Assembly: GCA_964354135.1 (NCBI GenBank)
Contig: CAYGZA010000351.1
Coordinates: forward strand, 1-6,420
Source of the DNA: CAYGZA01 sp964354135
GTDB taxonomy: Bacteria; Planctomycetota; Planctomycetia; Pirellulales; Thermoguttaceae
Direction of reading: 5' to 3'
DNA: 6,420 nt
This document shows, piece by piece, positions 1 through 6,420 of the stretch (position 1 is the stretch's first letter; each line of letters begins with the position of its first letter). Made by a program: the position numbers and the translations under genes. The notes beneath the pieces are model-generated. The model had not been told where the DNA came from and made no database searches. It was given only the letters and a program-made list of their open reading frames with translations.

Positions 1-57
1 GTCATATTGCCGCTGGACTATGTCCTGGCGGTCAACGGCCCGTGGATCGACCTGTAA
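1..57 (+). CDS. C-terminal end of an unidentified protein (partial)
   Basis: Frame 1 is open from the left edge to a TAA at 55-57 and would encode 18 residues ending in NGPWIDL. The residues look protein-like (LPLDYVLAVNGPW), and the frame is followed by a long non-coding stretch, which fits the end of a gene that starts outside the window. Eighteen codons without a stop is weak evidence alone in GC-rich DNA, and I do not recognise the family. No clear terminator follows the stop. Confidence 0.4.
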   Translation, partial: VILPLDYVLAVNGPWIDL

Positions 58-244
58 CGAGTCTGTGCCCTTGACCGAGCGATAGGCGATTCTATTTGGC
101 TGCGGCCGACGGCTCACAAGGCGGCACGAACATTCGGACCATCCGCACGCCGCTGGAATAGGCCCTGACCTCCCCTGGACCGGCGACCCCTGGCCGTAAT
201 CTGGGAGGCGGGGAGATGAAAAGCGGGAGATTCCCGTCCTGCGA

Positions 245-258
245 CGACCGGCCGGTCG
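245..258. repeat. 14-bp perfect palindrome CGACCGGCCGGTCG
   Basis: CGACCGGCCGGTCG reads the same on both strands. It lies 38 bases upstream of the -35 element of the promoter at 296-325, so an operator role is possible. In GC-rich DNA such a palindrome can also arise by chance, and no second copy is visible in the window. Confidence 0.3.
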
Positions 259-295
259 CTGCCCCATGACTTCCCCCCGGTCGAGTGGAATTCCC

Positions 296-325
296 GTGAC
301 AAACGGCCCCCGGGGCAACTATAAT
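296..325 (+). promoter_or_regulatory. Sigma70-type promoter (GTGACA, 18 bp, TATAAT)
   Basis: The -10 hexamer TATAAT at 320-325 matches consensus perfectly and stands out in a GC-rich background. The -35 candidate GTGACA at 296-301 matches TTGACA at five of six bases, with an 18-bp spacer. Transcription would start near 332, giving a leader of about 145 nt before the GTG at 477 that contains the 377-409 hairpin. A weaker alternative lies closer to the gene: TTGACG at 426-431 and GATAGA at 449-454, 17 bp apart. The promoter could also serve a short untranslated RNA ending near the hairpin. Confidence 0.6.
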
Positions 326-376
326 TGAGAGTGCCGAGAGGCCGTGGCGGCCGAGCCGCAACCGCACAGATTCTAC

Positions 377-409
377 AGACTTCCGAAGTCCCAGAGACTT
401 CGGAAGTCT
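377..409 (+). repeat. Double palindrome / 14-bp hairpin in the leader
   Basis: AGACTTCCGAAGTC (377-390) and GACTTCGGAAGTCT (396-409) are perfect reverse complements separated by the five bases CCAGA. Each arm is itself a palindrome about one central base (GACTTC-C-GAAGTC and GACTTC-G-GAAGTC). The element can therefore be read as one long hairpin or as two near-identical operator-like half units 18 bp apart. It lies between the promoter at 296-325 and the start codon at 477. No run of T follows the right arm, so it does not look like a standard intrinsic terminator. An operator, an attenuator stem or a dispersed genomic repeat are all possible. Confidence 0.65.
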
Positions 410-476
410 TCGCCGGCTGCGCAGATTGACGAGAACCGTGTAACTTGGGATAGACGCCACTCCGGGAGAAAGAGCC

Positions 477-887
477 GTGTCCAAAGGCGACGGTGCCAAG
501 CAGAGTCCTGATCCACTGAAGCCGGCCGACGAAGGGCTGTTCGACATGATGGCCTTCGACGACCAGCCGACTCCGAGCCCGTTGGCCGGCGAGGCCCCGG
601 CCGAGACGGCCGCCTCTTCGGCGACCTTGCCCGAGGCGGAGGAGGAGCCCAAGGCGGACAAGAAGAAGCGGAAGAAGGAAAAACGCAAGAAGGACAAGAA
701 GGAACGGGCTCCCAGGGAGCCCGCTGCCGAGGTGGAGGGGGCCGCGGTCGGCTCCTGGCTGGACAAGCTCCAGCACGCCAGCCCCTACAACGTGATGCTG
801 GCGGTCTCGTTGGGGGCGATTGTGTTCGGCGTCCTGCTCTTGGTGCTGGAATGGGGCGCTTACGGCTTCAGAGGCCCGGGGCGGTGA
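477..887 (+). CDS. Small Lys-rich protein with one C-terminal membrane helix
   Basis: This encodes 136 residues from a GTG start. GGAG at 465-468 lies eight bases upstream, which supports that start. Residues 1-58 are acidic and Pro/Ala-rich and look disordered. Residues 59-80 are a dense Lys/Arg/Glu block (DKKKRKKEKRKKDKKER). Residues 92-101 may form a short amphipathic segment, and about 104-126 (VMLAVSLGAIVFGVLLLVL) are a single hydrophobic helix followed by a ten-residue tail. There is no N-terminal signal, so it is probably tail-anchored with its bulk in the cytoplasm. This layout, with a 'SPYNVML' lead into the helix, resembles uncharacterised planctomycete proteins I recall, but no function is known to me. 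It converges with the DUF58 gene, with 46 bases between the two stops and no clear terminator there. Confidence 0.75.
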   Translation: MSKGDGAKQSPDPLKPADEGLFDMMAFDDQPTPSPLAGEAPAETAASSATLPEAEEEPKADKKKRKKEKRKKDKKERAPREPAAEVEGAAVGSWLDKLQHASPYNVMLAVSLGAIVFGVLLLVLEWGAYGFRGPGR

Positions 888-933
888 TCTTCCGGCCTCG
901 CCCTCCCGTGATCATGAAATCCGATCCGGGCGC

Positions 934-1691
934 TCAGCGGCCGCGGTGGAGGCGGCTTCTCTGGTTCAGGTAGTCGGCGAGCACTTCGCCCATGTCGCGA
1001 GCGGTGTCCACCAGCACCCGTTCGATCCGGTTGCGATGGCAGATCGCCTCGAACTCGTCGTTAAACCGGGCCAAAGCGGCGAGGTACTCGCGCCGCAGCT
1101 CGTCGGGACGGGTGAGCAGACCCTCGGGCAGCTCCAGTCCCACGAACTTGACCATGCCGGCCAGCTCGCTGAGGCAATCGGCCATGTTCGTCTTATGGAA
1201 CGGCTCGGTCTGGTCGAGGTGCTCCGTGATGCGGACGATCTGGGCCATGGAACTGCTCGGAGGGACGAAGCCCCGCACCCGGTCGTCGAACGTGGCCAGG
1301 GAGACCTTGTCGCTCTGGCGCAGGATGGCGTAGCCCAGGGTGGCGGCCATTTGCGCGGCGTAGCGGAGCTTTTGCCCGGCTCCCTCGCCGTAGCGCATCG
1401 AGGCGCTGGTGTCCAGCAGCAGATGGCAGACGAAATTCGTCTCCATCGCGTACTGCTTGATCATGTACCGCTGCCGGTTGAAGTAAACGCGCCAGTCGAT
1501 GTGCTTAGGGTCGTCGCCCCAGACGTACTCCCGGTGCCCGGCAAACTCGACGGCGAAGCCCGAAAGCGGCGACTTGTGGGCCCCGGCCAGATTGCCGATC
1601 ACCAGCCCCCGCGGCTCGATCCGCTGCTTCGCCACCCGGCCCAGCACCGCCGGGTCCAGGTACCGCGATAGGACGCTCTTGGCCATTTTCT

Positions 1692-1695
<4 letters not shown>
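934..1695 (-). CDS. DUF58 / VWA-like protein with an apparent internal deletion
   Basis: DUF58 proteins are VWA-related partners of MoxR ATPases. From GTG at 1695 the product is 253 residues; from the ATG at 1686 it is 250, starting MAKSVLSRYL. The GTG overlaps the moxR stop (GTGA), which favours coupling, but neither start has a clear ribosome binding site. Numbered from the ATG, the conserved DUF58 N-terminal block with HREYVWGDDPKHIDWRVYF is at 51-69 and the MIDAS-type DTSAS at 92-96. SDKVSLATFDDRVRGFVPPS follows at 125-144, and the conserved C-terminal end (RVLVDTARDMGEVLADYLNQRSR) at 223-245. Between SELAG (about 173-177) and MVKFVGLE (178-185) the usual block of roughly 50 residues, with the 'vmIFSDFF' strand, is absent. 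The frame stays open, so a shortened protein could be made, but its VWA fold should be damaged. It is the last gene of the overlapping chain. Confidence 0.85.
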
Positions 1696-2725
<1,030 letters not shown>

Positions 2726-2729
<4 letters not shown>

Positions 2730-3052
2730 GTTCGGTCTCGCTCAAGTACAGGGAAGAGGAATGAGGGGCGAGGGACGAGGGAAAAGACCCACGTCGGTTC
2801 GTAGTACTCCTTAAAATACACCTGAAGTTCGTCCCACGTTTTGCCGTCAGGGTTCGGCACCGCCCAGTGCTCCCAGGGGTTCACCCCGCGCGCCGGCTCG
2901 CCCAGCGATTCAGTCTGAAGGGCCGGCGCCTGTTCCAGTGCCTGCTTCAGTTCCGGTTGTTCGACGGCGCGCCACGGCTCGCCGGCAGCCAAGCCTCGGC
3001 AAACCGCGAGGAATAGTGTCGCCCACAGGCCCGCCCAAGAGGGCTTACTCAA
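2726..3052 (-). CDS. Short secreted-type ORF of unknown function, possibly truncated
   Basis: This 108-residue ORF starts at a TTG (3050-3052). Residues 1-24 (ending LAVCRGLAAGEP) look like a signal peptide, with cleavage likely after LAA. Residues 56-88 are Trp/Pro-rich (VNPWEHWAVPNPDGKTWDEL, then VYFKEYYEPTW), which looks like real protein, but I do not recognise the family. Residues 89-101 (FSLVPRPSFLFPV) are encoded by a low-complexity polypyrimidine tract and were probably not part of the original protein. The ORF overlaps moxR by ATGA and the preceding 33-codon ORF by TTGA. A strong ribosome binding site lies upstream, but it serves an in-frame ATG at 3067 that is followed three codons later by a TGA. 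The original start may therefore have been 3067, with a nonsense mutation since. Confidence 0.5.
2750..2787. repeat. Purine-rich low-complexity tract (GAGGG repeats)
   Basis: The + strand holds about 38 bases that are almost all purine, with imperfect copies of (G/A)CGAGGG and GAGGGG; only three or four bases are pyrimidines. It starts 21 bases upstream of the moxR ATG, where a leader would normally lie, and is read through as codons by the ORF at 2726-3052. It resembles the CCCTCGTCCC-type spacer repeats found in many GC-rich genomes. It may mark the point where an upstream gene was shortened. Confidence 0.55.
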
Positions 3053-3150
3053 CGCTCAGGTTCCCATGGGTAGTCACCTCCCGTTGCCAGTTCGAACAGA
3101 CGTTTGTAGGTGTTGACCTCGTCGTAATCCGTCGAGAAGGGATCATTCAT
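3049..3150 (-). CDS. 33-codon ORF bridging the glycoside hydrolase and downstream genes
   Basis: From ATG at 3150 this reads 33 residues, beginning MNDPFSTDYDEV and ending YKRLFELATGGDYPWEPER. The composition (Asp, Glu, Tyr, Trp, Phe) looks protein-like. Its ATG lies inside the end of the glycoside hydrolase gene as ATGAATGA (8-nt overlap), and its TGA overlaps the TTG of the next ORF. I see no ribosome binding site, so translation would depend on coupling. It could be a real small protein, a leader for coupling, or the leftover tail of a deleted gene. A chance frame cannot be excluded at this length. Confidence 0.35.
   Translation of the reverse strand: MNDPFSTDYDEVNTYKRLFELATGGDYPWEPER
3074..3082 (-). 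promoter_or_regulatory. Strong ribosome binding site GGGAGGTGA before ATG 3067
   Basis: GGGAGGTGA on the - strand is close to an ideal Shine-Dalgarno sequence; its GGAGG core (3077-3081) is nine bases before an ATG at 3065-3067. That ATG opens only M-G-T and then meets a TGA at 3056-3058. The same frame reopens two codons later at TTG 3052 and continues into the signal-peptide ORF. The site therefore suggests the original start of the 2726-3052 gene, now interrupted, or a very short leader for reinitiation. Confidence 0.5.
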
Positions 3151-4620
3151 GGTCGAGCGTCAGGAACAAGACGGCTCCGCGGCACGGTGGCCGAAGCGAG
3201 AGCGAGGGCGAGTCACTGGTGACCTGGCCTGTCTCCTGGATACTCCCCTTCGCGGTGTTGAACCACTCGCAGCGGTATTTCCGGCCGATTTGTAGCCCCT
3301 GGACGCGAATCCCCTCCTGTTCTTGGGCATAGACAATGTATTCCTGTCCTTCGCTTGCCAGGCAAAACCCGGTGGAAGCGAGATCCTCACGGGGATTCAT
3401 CCGAGCCAGGTCGCGGACCCGGCCTGCAAGGAGGCACGTCTGCCGGAGGTTGGCGCGAGCCACCTGCCAGGCTGGGCTCTCGTTCTGAGGTTGCTCGAAA
3501 GGGTGATCGTACAGGCTGAAATGGTAGCCCCGGGTGAAGGCTTTCCAGACGAGGGCCGGGTCGCTGCTCCCCGGGGCGACGTGGTCCAGGTCCATGAAAA
3601 CGGGCTTCTTGATCCGGTAAGCCTTGGGGTACTCCTTGTCAATCCAGCCGTTCGCCGTCGCGATGCAATCCGACGGGCTTTCGACGAACTTCTCTTCGGG
3701 TGTCCAGGTCCACCCCCCGGCACCCATCCGCCCGGAGACAACAGGATGAGGTGCTGCTTGGGCTTGCGCGCCTCGTACGCTTTCAGGTGTCGGAGCATTT
3801 CGTATTGCCAGGCGATGGAGGCGGACGGCGCTTCGTTGCAGATCTCCCAAAGAACATTGTCCAGGTCTTTCAGGGCATCCACCATCTTCTCCAGGTAAGC
3901 CTTCTGGATCTTCACTACCTCCGGGTGTTCCAGGCTAAAGAATTCTTCGCCCAGACGGTTTCGGTTCCGGTCCACGTCCAGGCCGTTGGTATTGTTGACG
4001 CCGTTCAGCACGTTCCCGTCCCACAGCCGCTGGCCGTCCACCGCCTCGCCGTCCAGGAAGCCGTAGAGTTCAAAGAGCATGACGGAGAGATAAACGCCCC
4101 GCTCCTGAAGGGCGCGGCCGCGGTCGTGCGCCCGCCGGAAGAACGCCTCATCGAAGCGATGCAGGTCGAACTTGGGGCTCCCGTCGCTCGCGGTTCCGGG
4201 GCCGGTGCGATGGAAGGGCATGGGGCGGGCGACCCGATACGGCGGTGCGGCCTTTCCGGATCCGGTGGACCAAATGATCCAGCCTCGCAGGTAGTTGAAG
4301 CGCTGGTTTGCTGCAAAATCCACGTACCGATCCCAGTCCAGCACCCGGGCCTTCGCTGCGGGGTCTTCGGGATGGTTCATGTCTTTGGTCCATTCCTTGT
4401 TGAAGGAATTGTCCTGCAAGTCCACGAAGATCTGATGCCCGCCCAGATAGACGGCTTTCAATGAACCGTCGGCGTTGGTCGTCCCGTCGGTGAAGTAGCG
4501 ACGATTCGTAGGATGGACACGCAACGGACCGGCAGCGGTCGCGCTGACGACCAGAGTCCACGCGCCCCAAAGGATCATGCCTGCGAGACACCGGCACCGC
4601 ATTGAATGGGACATTGTCAT
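3143..4620 (-). pseudogene. Secreted cellulase-like glycoside hydrolase, frameshifted at a C6 run
   Basis: Reading across one frameshift gives a 492-residue protein. The ATG at 4620 has AGGAG at 4630-4634, nine bases upstream. Residues 1-31 are a signal peptide (hydrophobic LAGMILWGAWTLVVSATAA). HPTNRRYFTDG (36-46), KAVYLGGHQIF (55-65), RGVYLSVMLFELYGF (174-188) and LWEICNEAP (257-265, candidate acid/base E263) match secreted GH5-like (TIM-barrel) putative glycoside hydrolases. At 3713-3718 the - strand has six G. One more G would join VPGG to WTWTPEEKFVESPSDC, the frame that carries the rest: KPVFMDLDH, VWKAFTRGYHFSLYDHPF and a C-terminal beta domain with EWFNTAKG, as in putative collagen-binding domains. 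Without the shift, frame 1 runs on in nonsense to 3397. Explanations are a mutation, a sequencing error or slippage. It probably degraded extracellular polysaccharide. Confidence 0.8.
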
Positions 4621-4641
4621 TCCTGAAGACTCCTTTTCCGT

Positions 4642-4653
4642 ATTCTTAAGAAT
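4642..4653. repeat. 12-bp AT-rich palindrome ATTCTTAAGAAT
   Basis: ATTCTTAAGAAT is a perfect palindrome between the stop codon of the chimeric ORF (4653-4655, sharing one base) and the AGGAG before the glycoside hydrolase start. It is AT-rich in a GC-rich setting. The position suits an operator or part of a promoter for the glycoside hydrolase gene, but no clear -35/-10 pair is visible with it. Confidence 0.3.
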
Positions 4654-5684
4654 CAGTTTTCACTGGCCGTGCGCGTTCGCACCTGGGCAGGAGCGCGTCT
4701 TGCGAGGGCTTCCAGTATTTCGCCGACATCGTGCCGCAACGCGAGAATGGCAACCGGGTCGCTCAGATAGTCCCAGAAGCGATAGTCGCCCTCATCGTCG
4801 GGCCGGAAGTCCCCGCCGACGCCTTCGGCCCGCTTCAGTACCTCTTCCGCGCGCGCCAGAAACGGCGCGTTGGCCCCGCCTTGCGGAGCCGCTTCCATCG
4901 CCGCGACCTCGCGGCGCAGCATCCACAAGTACTCGTAGTCTTCCAGCCCTTCGCGCGTCGTCACGGGGGCCAGCAGCCGCCGTAACCGGAACGTCTCGCC
5001 GAAGCGGTTCCTCTTCGGGTCCTCGTCCGACCCCAACTCGTCGATGAAGACCACGGGCATGGCCGAGACCACGGGCACGGCCAGCACTCGCCGGTCGTCG
5101 GCCGGTAAGCGATCGTGCGGGCCGATGGAAACCTCGGCGCATGCGAACGTCGCCCGGCCCGGCTCGACCGGCACGTCGAACCGGTATGGCGGTAAGCGGA
5201 CTTCCCGGGCCTGGCCGGGCTGCAGCTCGACCGTCTGGGTGGCAAGCGCGACGCCGTCGACCGCGAGCGTCACTTCGACGTCCCGGCGAGGGGCGCTGCC
5301 CTCGAAACGGATCGTCGCCAGGAACACCGCGGGGGTCGCCAGGTCGGCGATTCCGTCCTGAATCCGGAAGTCGGAGACCCAGGTATTCTCCACTTCTTGG
5401 GCCGCCACCTGCACCACCTGGACCGGGCCCGGCAGCTTCTCGATCTCGGCGGCAAGCGACTGGGCCGGCCAGTTGATGGCCTGCTGGTCCGAAAGGAGCA
5501 CGATCTGTTTCGCCGGCGGGCTGGCCACGCGGCGGCAGGTCTCCTGCGCCAGATCGATCGCTGCGGCGGCGGTGGCCGTGCGGTCGACCGGCTGGATGGC
5601 CGCCAGGGCCTCCGCGGCGTCTTCCTTGGTGCTGTACGCCCCCGGGTTGAACTCGCGGGCAGAGCCGCAGGCACTCCCATTCAT
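4653..5684 (-). pseudogene. Chimeric ORF: BatA/VWA-like middle fused to DUF4091 C-terminus
   Basis: The ORF is 343 residues and open throughout. Residues 11-243 read like the middle of a planctomycete BatA/VWA membrane protein. AIQPVDRTATAAAAIDLA (30-47) and AKQIVLLSDQQAINW (58-72) form the end of a VWA fold. Then come a beta-rich part with RRDVEVTLAVDG (133-144) and DRLPADDRRVLAVPVVSAMP (191-210), and FGETFRLRRLLAPVTTR (228-244). The N-terminal helices and MIDAS half are missing. At about residue 244 the sequence changes in frame to EGLEDYEYLWMLRREV (245-260). This is a hallmark of DUF4091, a C-terminal domain of glycoside-hydrolase-like proteins, and it continues to about 327. The 5' end lies only 15 bases from the transposase stop and has no good ribosome binding site. 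I infer a decayed fusion of two gene fragments; expression of the fusion is possible but unproven. Confidence 0.65.
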
Positions 5685-5699
5685 TCCGGGGACACGAAC

Positions 5700-6356
5700 C
5701 TATTTTGGCTGTTTGAGTAATTTGGCCGGGCGGCCCGGTCTTCGGGGGCGGAGGATGCGACCGGCGACTTGCTCCAGACGTTCCACAAACGTGGCGCTGC
5801 CGAGCGGGCAGCCGGTGCGGCCGTGGTCGCGGAGCTCGCGGAGTTGCTCTTCGCCGAGCCCGCTGTTGAGCAGAGCGAGCCAGTCGTCGACCATCGCCAG
5901 CATCGGAGCGACTCGGACCAGCCGGTCGTCGCGGCCGGACAGGTGCGGCCTGACGCTGCTCCAAGGCCACTGGGCGGCGTCGGCCACCAAACCCGCCCGC
6001 ACCGGATTCAATTCCACGTACCTCGCGGCCGCCAGCAGATACGGCTCGTCCATGACGAACGAAGCGAACCGGCCCTGCCACAGGTAGCCGCGCCATTTCT
6101 CGCGGAAGTTCACACGCCGCGTATAACGCCGATGGGCCTCGCCGATCGCCCGCCGCAGGCCGTCCTCCGACCGCGGCACCGCAATCAGGTGGACGTGATT
6201 GGGCATGAAGCAGTAGGCCCAGACCTCGACCCCGCGCTGCCCGCACCACTCGGCCATCAGTTCCACGTAGGCGGCGTAGTCTTCGTCGTGAAAAAACGTC
6301 TGCTGCCGACGGTTCCCGCGCTGGGTTATGTGATGGGGCAGACCGGGAACGACCAA
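5700..6356 (-). CDS. REP-associated tyrosine transposase (Y1, HUH type)
   Basis: This single-stranded-DNA transposase of the IS200-like Y1 class is 218 residues from a TTG at 6356. The fold is well preserved. LPHHITQRGNRRQQTFF (6-22) opens the domain and the metal-binding HUH motif is in MPNHVHLI (51-58; H54, H56). YLWQGRFASF is at 91-100, and the catalytic tyrosine is Y113 in ARYVELNPVRAGLV. The C-terminal tail TGCPLGSATFVERLE and RPGRP is typical of RAYT proteins. Homologues usually begin M-x-R-LARLVVPGLPHH. Here RLARL is present upstream of the TTG, but the expected ATG position (6372-6374) is GAC. The gene may use TTG or CTG, or may have lost its start. No good ribosome binding site is visible. 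Confidence 0.85.
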   Translation of the reverse strand: MVVPGLPHHITQRGNRRQQTFFHDEDYAAYVELMAEWCGQRGVEVWAYCFMPNHVHLIAVPRSEDGLRRAIGEAHRRYTRRVNFREKWRGYLWQGRFASFVMDEPYLLAAARYVELNPVRAGLVADAAQWPWSSVRPHLSGRDDRLVRVAPMLAMVDDWLALLNSGLGEEQLRELRDHGRTGCPLGSATFVERLEQVAGRILRPRRPGRPAKLLKQPK

Positions 6357-6373
6357 TCTCGCCAGTCTAGTGT

Positions 6374-6396
6374 CCCGTCAATCTTCGATTGACGGG
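6374..6396. repeat. REP-like hairpin beside the transposase (10-bp stem)
   Basis: CCCGTCAATC (6374-6383) and GATTGACGGG (6387-6396) are perfect reverse complements with the loop TTC. Short palindromes of this kind next to a RAYT gene are the usual substrates of these enzymes. Its left arm overlaps the spot where the transposase ATG would be expected. A matching hairpin is not visible on the other side of the gene, where only the GGGGACAC motif is shared. Confidence 0.6.
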
Positions 6397-6399
6397 TAA

Positions 6400-6416
6400 A
6401 GTTTTCGTAGTTTTCG
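6400..6416. repeat. Short direct repeat AGTTTTCG x2
   Basis: AGTTTTCG occurs at 6400-6407 and 6409-6416 with a 9-base period, just outside the REP-like hairpin. The last 24 bases of the window are AT-richer than the rest. The window ends here, so it is unclear whether the repeat continues. Confidence 0.3.
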
Positions 6417-6420
6417 GCGT

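Larger units (their letters stand above)
58..476. other. 419-base intergenic region with regulatory signals
   Basis: I find no convincing gene here; the long - strand open frames across 92-776 run antisense to a better-supported + strand gene and look like GC-rich shadows. The region holds a 14-bp palindrome (245-258), a near-consensus promoter (296-325) and a double palindrome/hairpin (377-409). A 17-codon ORF at 216-269 has a GGGAGG seven bases before its ATG, but nothing else supports it. The region probably serves as the promoter and leader of the gene at 477. Confidence 0.6.
5688..6396 (-). mobile_element. RAYT element with outward GTGTCCC ends
   Basis: The unit covers one transposase gene and its flanks. 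Reading outward from the gene, both sides carry GTGTCCC: on the - strand at 5689-5695 (GGGACAC on +), and on the + strand at 6370-6376 (AGTGTCCCG). The right side continues into a perfect 10-bp hairpin. The left end abuts the truncated 5' end of the BatA/VWA-like fragment, so insertion or an element-linked deletion may have removed the rest of that gene. The exact ends are inferred from these repeats only. Confidence 0.5.

Noticed and set aside
377..409. Intrinsic terminator for the gene ending at 57
   Set aside because: It is about 320 bases past the stop, lacks a T tract after the stem, and a promoter lies between.
92..776. Two long - strand open frames (220 and 224 codons) antisense to the gene at 477-887
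   Set aside because: Their residues are Arg/Ser/Gly-rich shadow sequence with no family motif, and the + strand frame has a good ribosome binding site and a clear membrane helix.
888..933. Bidirectional terminator between the convergent genes
   Set aside because: I found only short GATC-type symmetry and no stem of useful length or T run.
3700..4464. 254-codon + strand open frame within the glycoside hydrolase
   Set aside because: It is antisense to conserved glycoside hydrolase sequence and has no motif or ribosome binding site.
4792..6249. 485-codon - strand open frame across the transposase and the chimeric ORF
   Set aside because: It crosses two recognisable coding sequences in the wrong frame and is Gly/Arg/Pro-rich, as expected for a GC-rich shadow.

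Overview
The window is GC-rich and densely coding, and looks like a piece of a planctomycete chromosome, probably Pirellulales. This rests on recalled family resemblance, because no search was run. The pointers are the MoxR ATPase and DUF58 pair with typical planctomycete wording, a small Lys-rich protein with one C-terminal membrane helix, a BatA/VWA-type fragment, secreted glycoside-hydrolase-like genes, and a REP-associated tyrosine transposase (RAYT).

Layout. On the + strand there is the tail of a gene (1-57). A 419-base non-coding stretch follows, with a near-consensus sigma70 promoter (296-325) and a double palindrome/hairpin (377-409). Then comes a small membrane protein gene (477-887). 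Everything from 934 to the right edge reads on the - strand. In transcription order it holds: a RAYT element with a REP-like hairpin at its 5' end (about 5688-6396); an ORF fusing the middle of a BatA/VWA-like protein to a DUF4091 tail (4653-5684); a secreted cellulase-like glycoside hydrolase with a frameshift at a run of six C (3143-4620); a 33-codon ORF (3049-3150); a short signal-peptide ORF (2726-3052); an intact moxR (1692-2729); and a DUF58 gene (934-1695).

How they fit together. The last five - strand ORFs (GH-like, 33-codon, signal-peptide ORF, moxR, DUF58) are chained by stop/start overlaps of 8, 4, 4 and 4 nt, so they are probably cotranscribed and translationally coupled. MoxR ATPases normally work with DUF58 and VWA/BatA proteins at the membrane. 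Here the ATPase is intact, but the DUF58 protein appears to have lost an internal block of about 50 residues. The only BatA/VWA-like sequence lies upstream of the pair and is truncated at one end and fused to an unrelated domain at the other.

Several independent lesions sit in about 5.5 kb: an internal deletion, an in-frame chimera, a homopolymer frameshift, a stop codon just behind the best ribosome binding site, and a transposase without its usual ATG. Either this is an island being eroded and rearranged next to a mobile element, or the assembly has local errors. I see no convincing new defence system, CRISPR array, tRNA or rRNA. The most unusual features are the coupled chain of ORFs and the two in-frame rearranged proteins.
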